Origin: Pagrus major
Lineage: Eukaryota; Chordata; Actinopteri; Spariformes; Sparidae
Length of the DNA: 64,000 nucleotides
Direction: 5' to 3'
NCBI RefSeq assembly: GCF_040436345.1
Contig: NC_133230.1
Location: 19,044,197-19,108,196, forward strand
Shown here: piece after piece, positions 58,501 to 64,000 of the stretch
How positions within the stretch are numbered: position 1 is the stretch's first letter
Layout: the number at the start of each line of letters is the position of its first letter
Notes under the pieces: model-generated
Database searches by the model: none
What the model saw: only the letters and a program-made list of their open reading frames with translations
What the model was told of the DNA's origin: nothing
Translations under genes and position numbers: made by a program

Positions 58501-61500
58501 TGTGGCGATCAGCAGCTATCAACACTCTCCTCTGCCCTTTTTTGCTCTCACCTCTGAGAGTCTCATATTGGAGATGATCCGCTTTCTTTAATCTTGGCAA
58601 CCAAATCTAAAAGGACAAGTGACAACTTGTGATTGTCTCATTCGTGAGCATGTTGACATTTAGCGCCAGGCGCCGCTGTGTTTAAGTGCAGCTTCACAGG
58701 GCCACTAGCATGGCTGTAGACTCAGTCTTGTTTATATTCACGCTAAGAACTGTTGAAGGACCACCAATGGAGGTGGAAAAGTTGTATGAGAGGTTAAAAA
58801 TGGAGGAAGTGACAGAGATTGCGGTGTGTAAAGTACTTAAATGTATCTACAAGGAGGGACACACTCTTTGTTTTCTGTCTGAAGCTAAATGTGCCAGTCA
58901 CTTTCAGGTGACAGACATATTCGTTAGCTTTCATTTTGGCTGCTGTGGAAGATTTTCATATTAAAATGTATTGCATTTTTGATAGAAAAGATATTAAAGG
59001 TCATAAGCTCTGCACTGAACAGAGACTAATGATATGCACACATTTTGTTCAGTAGTGTGTCCACAACACGCTGTTTTTGTATCATATTTGAACAACTGAA
59101 GCATTTCGTGGTGTTGATGAAAATTTCAGTGAAGCAAATGCTCAGAGGCATTCAGTGTGTGTCGGAGAGCAGCCAACGTCTGCTTGTCTGCTCTGATTTG
59201 AACGAGGACCAGATGAATACTTATAGCCATTATGTCTGAACAGACTGTGTCGCAGATAGGTTGTGACACTTTATGATGTAAGGTAACATTTAATCTAAAG
59301 AGAACACGTTATGCAGATCACTGTGTCAGGGAGATGCTCGCAACTTGTGGCTCCGGCTTGTCTGCATATTTATTTTAAAAATCAGTTATCTTCCTCAGTA
59401 TAAATAGAAAAGCAGTGCATGAGATATTAACAGGTGTACAGTACAGTATGATGTTTGACATGATATAAAACATTGTGAATTGTCGTCTACATTTTACCAC
59501 ACATTGCAAGTAAGAGATGCACTGTTTTACTTTTTTCAAGCTGCTCTAATCAACAATTTATTTTCGCAATGGATCAGTTGACCATGTGTTGTGATCACCT
59601 GAGCAGAAAACAGCAGACAGACAAAGTAAGCAACAACCTGGTGGATAAAGTGGAGAATTTAGATGCTGAAGAGTCAAAAAAGGGGAAGAAATGGACAAGC
59701 AACAAAATACAAATACAGTAAAACTGTTACATGATCAAGACTCTGCATACAAGAGTACTCCAGAATCAGCTCATCCATCAATATCGCCTTTGCCCCTTCA
59801 TTTTGATCAGAAAATCACTGACGAATAATCTGTTGTTCAAATGAATTAAGCCACTGTCGCTGTCTGCAGGCTTAAAGGCAAAGCTGCGACAGACATAGAG
59901 AAAAGCACACACATGACACTCGCCCCAACAGAAGGGCAAAGATTAAGAAAGACAAGGATTTAGAACAATAGATGAGAAGAATGATGCTCCCCAGTAAAAA
60001 GAAGAAACAATAGCTGAGTGGGAGAGAATAAGACATGAAAACAGCGATGGCGTGGTCCATGGATGCCAGAGCTGCTCAGGATTGTAGCCTCTAAAAAGCA
60101 TAGAAATGATGGCAGCTGTTTAGCCTCCTAATCAAGGTACAGTAGTCCTGGGCCTCCTCCAAACACACTGACGTAAAGCTGATGAAAATTTCGACAGTGC
60201 CACATAGAGGACAAAGACGAAGAAAACGCACCCACCTACATGAGCCCGTACACCTACACACCGCAGGCCTCCCTAATGAAAGCCCAAATCTACTGTGATC
60301 TTTGAATTCATTTGGCTTCATGGATTCAAGATGCTGGATGATGACATAATTGTGAAAACCTTTTTACATGTAAATGATGTCTGTGGCGATTGTGGTACTT
60401 ATGCTTGTTTGTGGGGTGTCTTATTTTCCCTTTGTGTGTGTGTTTATGCAGGTATGAAGCAGCACAATGACCGCGGTACTCAGTATCGTTCAGCCATTTA
60501 CACATCCAGCCCCGCTCAGCAGGAGCTGGCATTGAAGAGCAAAGTGGTCTACCAGCAGGTATTATACCAGCACACACATGAAAAGGTTTCAATATATCAT
60601 TTAACCTAACACGGTGTATATATAACCAAACTATGTGTGAAGTAGGGGTGGGAATTGCTAGGATTCAATATGATTCTGATTCAGAAGGCTATGATGCATT
60701 TATAAAACTATTATCGATGCATCTCGATGCATCAAAATTTTGATTTTTACACACAAACATTGCATATTTTTAATGATCCATAATCCATAATAAAAAAGAT
60801 TAATTTGCTTCCATTATCTTTGCTCAAACTCACCTAAACTCAAGATGTAGCCTAGCCTAGAATGTAAGCATGACACACATGTTTATGTCTGTTACTCTTA
60901 AACCATCCAAGTGGTTCAGCTGTAAGGAACGTACAAAATTGTTACAGGTTCATAACGTGAAGAACTGGGTTTTTTAAATTTCTGATTAGCTACTTTTTTC
61001 AATCGAGATATAATCTTTCCAGAGCGATTGTGCTACATCTAGGAATCAGTCTTTCCCCCACTTCTAGTGTGAAGTAAGGTAGTCACAGTCCCATCTGATG
61101 AAAAAATGTTAAATGATGCAAATAACGGTAACCATTTTTTGTATTTTACTGTTCATTGTCAAAGCGTAACATATGACGCATTACCAAATCTTCACACACA
61201 TCATTCCTGTTAAAAGAACACAGTTTTGCTGCAACTTTCAGTAATATACTTTGTGTTTTTGATCATTGTATCATGTCAAAATGATCAGAATAAAAAAACT
61301 TAATTTTGTCTTCATTTCAAAAAGCATTTTTGGCCGTTAGGCAGAGTTGAGTTGTAGTTTGGAGTTGTCCCAGTTATTTGAATAACAATTAAAAGCCAAT
61401 CTCTGGAGTGGTGACCTCTTAAGAGTTTGATGCTCTTTAGGTAAGCAAAGCCACCTCTGTTAAGTTGATTCTCATCTACATCCAATCGGTGACACCCTCT

Positions 61501-61941
61501 TGGGGGTCGATAGGTCATCAAAACTAATTTCTAAAGCTCGTCCTTTCAGTGGCACACGCGTCGCCCTTTTGTTCTTCCATCCATCTGTCCGTCCATCCAT
61601 CCATTAGTCCATCTATCCGTTGATCCCTATATCCTTTGGTCCTTCTCTTAAATGGTATTCATGGACGAGCTGGCAGGGGGCAGAGGGGAGCAAATTACGA
61701 TCGTCATGGTAACTTGGGGCTCCCGGGGTCACCAGTCAAGGGCCACAGGGATGCCCTGTTGCCACGGCAACAACCTCCCAACCTTGGCCTTGGGCTGGGG
61801 TCAGAGGTGAGAGCAGAGTAACAGCTGGGACCAGGAAAGTGGGGAAAGGGTGGGGTGGAGGAAAGGCAGGAAAAGAAAAAGAGGCAGGCAATCAGATCAC
61901 AGGGCCGTGACAGGCTATCAACTGACAGTGACCCCACACAA

Positions 61942-61997
<56 letters not shown>

Positions 61998-63680
61998 ACA
62001 CACACACACACACACACACAAACACAGACCCCAGCTAAACAGGAAAGTGGGATGAGGAGTTTAACATATAAGGTTTGTCAATTAAAGAAACAGGGAGAGG
62101 AACGCACAGACTTCAACACGCATCACCCAAAGCTTGATGAAAAATGTAGGCCAGAATATGTTGATACTGTATATATATTCATATTTATACAAATGGAAAT
62201 TAGAAAATGAGTGCACTGAAACGGTAAACCTCACTGGGAATAATTATAAATTACCCCAAGCATCTTTTACTGCATTATGTTTTGTAAAAATAAGTTTTCA
62301 TGTCTGACAATATATATGCCAATTTGCTTGCCGTTGTGTTTTCAATAACTCTTTTGGCATAATAAAGCTAACAATGCCCTTTCTATATGTTCTTAAATCC
62401 GGGGTACAATTTTTCTCTGTCTGTCAATTCATGCGGTACACATATGTATGCTTTGTGTTGAAAGTATCTGGACATTCAAGCAAAACCACCCAAAAATCAC
62501 AATTTTGTGAGAAGTTTTAAGTGTCCTAGTATATGCATGGTACGGCTGATGTCCCAAGTGGTGGCATCTATGAGAAGACCTTTCCTGAAAATAACAATAT
62601 TTGGGAGGGCTCCACGATATTGGAAAACTGACATATATTTTGGTTTCCTGTAAAACATATTGCAGTATGACTTGAAATAGCTGGTAGATAATTAATCATT
62701 CAATCTGCATTTTATCAAATAACCAAAGCAGGCCCTGCTTTGTTTGATCATTTTATCAAGAATGATTGTGGTATCCAAGAACCCTTAAATCGGACTAAAT
62801 TATGTAATATTAGACAGACGTCTCTTGAGAGAATGAGAACTGTGCTAGTTTTGCTTTTGTATTAACCAGCAAAAAGTTGTAGTGGGAAGTGTTAATTAAT
62901 GTGCCTTATTTGACATTGCACATCCTGCATGCAGCGAAAACGATATATTGTGTAGCCCTATTATATGGCATGCCTAACTGAGACATGTGATGACTACTTT
63001 CCACAAACCTGTGAGTAAACTGAGGGGAAAACCAAGCAAAAATAGCCAAAGGTTCAATGGGTTAGGGTTATATTACAGTGCAGAGACAGCCATTATATAA
63101 AGAATTACCTTCTTGTCACCTCCATACAGGGCAAAGGCTTAAATCCTAACCCAGTTTACAGCAGGCACTCACAAAACACACCCATTTACCAACATTCAGA
63201 GGAGAAACAGCACTCCGCCGCTTTCTGATTCACCCCTTCTCTCTCCCCACCAACGCTGCTGACACTACCGATCTGTCAACCACTTCAGTGGCACCCCAGT
63301 TTCATCTGAGGGCCACTGGGACACGTAGCTTCTCAAAGCAGCTGACACGCTCTGAACCAAAATGGCAGCTTCCTGCCCCTGAAATGGTTGCCTTGCCGCA
63401 TTGATGCTGAGTCTCAAGAACGCATGGCTTGAAAATGGCATCTCTACAGAGGAAGGGGCTTGCTGTGTGTGTCCGTGTGCGCAAGGTTGTGTTTGAGCAC
63501 GTGTTTTATCCTAAAAGGCCAACGCTCTCTATCAGGGGGAAGTGGCTGCATGTTCGGTAGAGTGACAAGAGGGAGTGGGTGGAGGCGATCTAAGACGATC
63601 AGAGATAAGACAGGCATCACAAAATCCAGATTCCACCCCACTGCCAGCCCATGACTCACACACACTTGCATGTACGTACA

Positions 63681-63726
<46 letters not shown>

Positions 63727-64000
63727 TACATTTGGCTCATACACGCACAGCCCAATGAATAATTAACCCATACGAAGAGTCTCTTCTGCAGGGCTTTCAG
63801 TTTCTTAACTTCAGCATTGGGGGAGGGAGGTGGGGGGGTGTGAGGAGAGTGAGGCAGAAAAGCTTGTTTAAGCGCGAGAGCAAAGAGGGGGAGGAGAGGG
63901 AGGGGGAAGGGAGAAGGGGGTTCTCTATAATGAAATTTGAAATTTGCAGAACATCAAAGGCTTCTGTAGCCAAGCCGCTGTGGCAGCAGAGCAGAGAGGA
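38439..64000 (+). CDS. msra: Peptide methionine-S-sulfoxide reductase A, exons 1-5 of 6 (3' end outside)
   Basis: The enzyme reduces methionine-S-sulfoxide in proteins and free methionine with thioredoxin. Joining 38439-38622, 44806-44874, 45415-45534, 49819-49923 and 60452-60558 gives 195 residues in one frame with GT-AG introns. The catalytic motif GCFWG has its Cys at residue 88. Other active-site positions are Tyr119, Glu131 (in GHTE), Asp166 and Tyr171, with the same spacing as bovine Cys72, Tyr103, Glu115, Asp150 and Tyr155 from memory. The start at 38439 has A at -3 and G at +4. It adds a leader with Arg/Lys and a hydrophobic stretch ([13 protein letters not shown]), plausible for mitochondrial or membrane targeting. 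The final exon (VLSEHGFG onwards in human), with the resolving cysteines, is beyond the window. Confidence 0.95.
39149..39445. mobile_element. Short DNA-transposon-like element with perfect 15-base inverted ends
   Basis: CAGGGTTGCCAGGTC at 39149-39163 and its exact complement at 39431-39445 bound a 297-base segment. The CAGGG tip fits hAT-like ends. The flanking 8-mers, AGCTCCCG and CTCAGAAG, do not match, so the target duplication is lost or the class is different. Confidence 0.75.
40548..40573. repeat. (GT)n microsatellite
   Basis: Pure TG/GT run of 26 bases. Confidence 0.96.
41186..41405 (+). repeat. Diverged teleost interspersed repeat (GGCAGCACGGTGG family)
   Basis: The segment starts GGCAGCACTGTGGCTTACTG and passes through CTTTGCATGTTTCCTCATGT, CTGTGTAGGTTTCC and GCCCAATGCATGCTGGGATT. 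These phrases come in the order of one of the commonest fish repeats. It is strongly diverged and therefore old. Confidence 0.65.
41614..41638. other. Perfect 9-base inverted repeat with 7-base loop
   Basis: CCTAGCAAC, seven bases, then GTTGCTAGG. Each arm contains a GTTGC/GCAAC core of the kind bound by RFX factors, in everted order. It could also simply form a hairpin. Confidence 0.7.
42031..42060. repeat. (GA)n microsatellite
   Basis: GA run of about 30 bases with one AAA interruption. Confidence 0.94.
44806..44874 (+). CDS. msra: msra coding exon 2
   Basis: 69 bases between TTCACAG and GTGAGA encode [20 protein letters not shown] and then IMFG. This matches the remembered [15 protein letters not shown] segment of human MSRA. 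Phase 1 at both ends. Confidence 0.95.
45023..45372. mobile_element. hAT-like short element ending 42 bases before msra exon 3
   Basis: The left end reads TAGGAATGCATGATATTGG and the right end, on the other strand, AAGGGTTGCATGATAATGTC. The flanking 8-mers CGATGTGT (45015-45022) and CTTTCTGT (45373-45380) agree at 5 of 8. The insertion occupies most of the 540-base intron 2 and stops just before the pyrimidine tract of exon 3. Confidence 0.55.
45415..45534 (+). CDS. msra: msra coding exon 3 (catalytic GCFWG)
   Basis: 40 codons in phase 1 encode [20 protein letters not shown] and then [20 protein letters not shown]. The catalytic Cys lies in GCFWG near the exon start; Tyr119 lies in NPNY. Acceptor TTGGTTCAG, donor GTAATA. 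Confidence 0.98.
47266..47642. mobile_element. hAT-like short element (GGGGTGTAACGG family)
   Basis: The left tip reads CCTAAGGGGTGTAACGGTAC and the right tip, on the other strand, TAGGGTTGTAACAG. The flanking 8-mers GTTTTGCC (47258-47265) and GTTGTGCC (47643-47650) match at 7 of 8. The interior has GTACC-type words typical of this fish family. The exact left tip is uncertain by three bases. Confidence 0.65.
48236..48305 (+). repeat. Teleost interspersed repeat fragment
   Basis: The phrase ACCCTGCTGAAGTGTCCTTG followed by AACAAAACATTGAATC is common in fish genomes from memory. Boundaries are not visible. Confidence 0.45.
49819..49923 (+). CDS. msra: msra coding exon 4
   Basis: 105 bases encode [20 protein letters not shown] and then [14 protein letters not shown], completed to Gly by the next exon. 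The GHTE motif carries the catalytic Glu131. Acceptor TCCTTCAG, donor GTAGCA, phase 1 at both ends. Confidence 0.97.
50539..50567. repeat. (CA)n microsatellite
   Basis: CA run of about 29 bases with one CC interruption. Confidence 0.94.
51893..51920. repeat. (GT)n microsatellite
   Basis: GT run of about 28 bases ending in a TATGTG interruption. Confidence 0.93.
53873..53898. promoter_or_regulatory. Cluster of four nuclear-receptor half-sites
   Basis: TGACCT, TGACCC, TGACCT and TGACCT stand in one orientation with spacers of 0, 1 and 1 bases. The last three form two overlapping DR1 elements. The first two together contain TGACCTTGA, the complement of the extended ERR/SF-1 half-site TCAAGGTCA. 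Confidence 0.45.
54480..54740 (-). repeat. LINE 3' end, minus orientation
   Basis: Starts with (ATTT)n on the plus strand, so a (AAAT)n tail on the minus strand, followed by GGGGACGGTGCACAGCTTC and CATCTGTAGTCCCTGG. This is the usual 3' end wording of an abundant fish LINE. Length is approximate; no coding frame survives. Confidence 0.6.
55559..55586. repeat. (GT)n microsatellite
   Basis: Pure GT run of 28 bases. Confidence 0.96.
55799..55848. repeat. (CA)n microsatellite with TCACA interruptions
   Basis: CA run of about 50 bases broken twice by TC. It lies 210 bases after the GT run, in complementary orientation. Confidence 0.95.
57275..57340. promoter_or_regulatory. Possible intronic enhancer: repeated AGGCTCTCAT, TAAT-core and TCF words
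   Basis: AGGCTCTCAT occurs twice, at 57275-57284 and 57307-57316. TTAATAATTA (57316-57325), a paired homeodomain-type word, and CCTTTGATG (57332-57340), a TCF/LEF-type word, follow. The segment has mixed composition inside a simple-repeat-rich intron. Function is inferred. Confidence 0.25.
58018..58134. promoter_or_regulatory. Promoter-like words inside msra intron 4 (two CCAAT boxes, YY1)
   Basis: AGCCAATCAG near 58016-58025 and AGCCAATGG near 58044-58052 are CCAAT boxes in one orientation. AAGATGGCCGA at 58124-58134 fits YY1. The same YY1 word, AAGATGGCCGAGGCGG, occurs at 53380-53395. There is no TATA box and no exon downstream that I can identify. Confidence 0.25.
58448..58470. repeat. 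Inverted repeat ATTACCTCC/GGAGGTAAT, repeat-family terminus
   Basis: ATTACCTCC, a five-base loop, then GGAGGTAAT, a perfect 9-base hairpin. The phrase CATTACCTCCTTGG with GGAGGTAATAA is a frequent end of teleost interspersed repeats. The neighbouring 58370-58440 (GTGGATGGATTGCCATTAA) also looks repeat-derived. Confidence 0.5.
60452..60558 (+). CDS. msra: msra coding exon 5
   Basis: 107 bases complete Gly160 and encode [20 protein letters not shown], then [24 protein letters not shown] is the most conserved block of the family and holds Asp166 and Tyr171. It leaves in phase 0 at a GTATTA donor, as expected before the VLSEHGFG exon. Confidence 0.98.
60643..61066. mobile_element. hAT-like short element with perfect 8-bp target duplication
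   Basis: A 424-base segment is flanked by GTGTGAAG on both sides (60635-60642 and 61067-61074), an exact duplication. The left end reads TAGGGGTGGGAATTGCTAGG. The right end, on the other strand, reads TAGAAGTGGGGGAAAGACTG. There is no open frame of note, so it is non-autonomous. It begins 84 bases after msra exon 5. Confidence 0.85.
61576..61620. repeat. (CCAT/CCGT)n imperfect tetranucleotide repeat
   Basis: About eleven CCAT, CCGT or CTAT-type units in a row. Confidence 0.85.
61758..61771. promoter_or_regulatory. RFX-type X-box palindrome
   Basis: GTTGCCACGGCAAC has two perfect RFX half-sites (GTTGCC and GGCAAC) with a two-base spacer. A lone half-site, ATGGTAAC, lies about 50 bases upstream. 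The surrounding 61.64-61.83 kb is of mixed, GC-rich composition. Confidence 0.5.
61935..62027. repeat. Long (CA)n microsatellite
   Basis: About 90 bases of CA repeat with one AATCAC interruption near 61994, the longest simple repeat in the window. Confidence 0.98.
62605..62960. mobile_element. hAT-like short element (GGGCTNCACGATAT family)
   Basis: The left end carries AGGGCTCCACGATAT and the right end, on the other strand, AGGGCTACACAATAT, 13 of 15 identical. The flanking 8-mers ATATTTGG (62597-62604) and TTATATGG (62961-62968) match at 6 of 8. No coding capacity. Confidence 0.7.
63681..63722. repeat. (CA)n microsatellite
   Basis: Pure CA run of about 42 bases. Confidence 0.97.

Larger units (their letters stand above)
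49924..60451 (+). other. msra intron 4 (10.5 kb)
   Basis: It holds microsatellites, a LINE 3' end at 54480-54740, repeat fragments near 58.4 kb and several motif clusters (53873, 57275, 58018). The long frames at 52754-53381 on both strands are CT/GA-rich artefacts. An unexplained 125-codon minus-strand frame lies at 57367-57744. Confidence 0.8.
60559..64000 (+). other. msra intron 5, incomplete
   Basis: The intron continues past the right edge; no VLSEHGFG-type exon is present up to 64000. It contains two hAT-like elements, two large CA microsatellites and an RFX-type X-box. The last 150 bases are GGGGA-rich. Confidence 0.85.

Noticed and set aside
58686..58964. 92-codon plus frame ([14 protein letters not shown]...)
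   Set aside because: It lies directly after repeat-derived DNA and has no recognisable domain. It is probably a chance frame in an old repeat.

Overview
The window is nuclear DNA of a bony fish, most likely a spiny-rayed (percomorph) teleost. The evidence is two spliced vertebrate genes with fish-like proteins, very frequent (CA)n/(GT)n microsatellites, and many diverged teleost interspersed repeats (short hAT-like elements, LINE 3' ends, a tRNA-derived element). There are no bacterial genes, operons or CRISPR arrays. Most long open frames are chance readings of microsatellites or GA/CT-rich DNA.

Layout. (1) 1-255: on the minus strand, a probable first coding exon of a vestigial-like (VGLL2/3-type) cofactor; the rest lies to the left of the window. 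(2) 256-10162: intergenic DNA with repeats and, just before the next gene, a CTCF-like word. (3) 10163-18645, plus strand: the complete ythdf2 gene, an m6A reader, in five coding exons that encode about 615 residues, followed by a 3' UTR with two polyadenylation signals. A well-formed 66-base in-frame cassette exon candidate sits in its last intron. (4) 18650-38330: about 20 kb with no convincing gene, holding microsatellites, repeats (including a hAT remnant with a perfect 8-bp target duplication) and one possible regulatory cluster. (5) 38439 to the right edge, plus strand: msra, peptide methionine-S-sulfoxide reductase, exons 1-5. The last exon, with the C-terminal resolving cysteines, lies outside. 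Its introns carry several hAT-like elements and some clustered transcription-factor words.

The two main genes do not form a pathway: ythdf2 acts on m6A-marked mRNA in the cytoplasm, and msra repairs oxidised methionine. I found no new multi-gene system. The best leads are the ythdf2 cassette exon, the dated transposon insertions, and a few dense transcription-factor motif clusters in msra introns. Family names for repeats come from memory of teleost genomes, because no database was searched.
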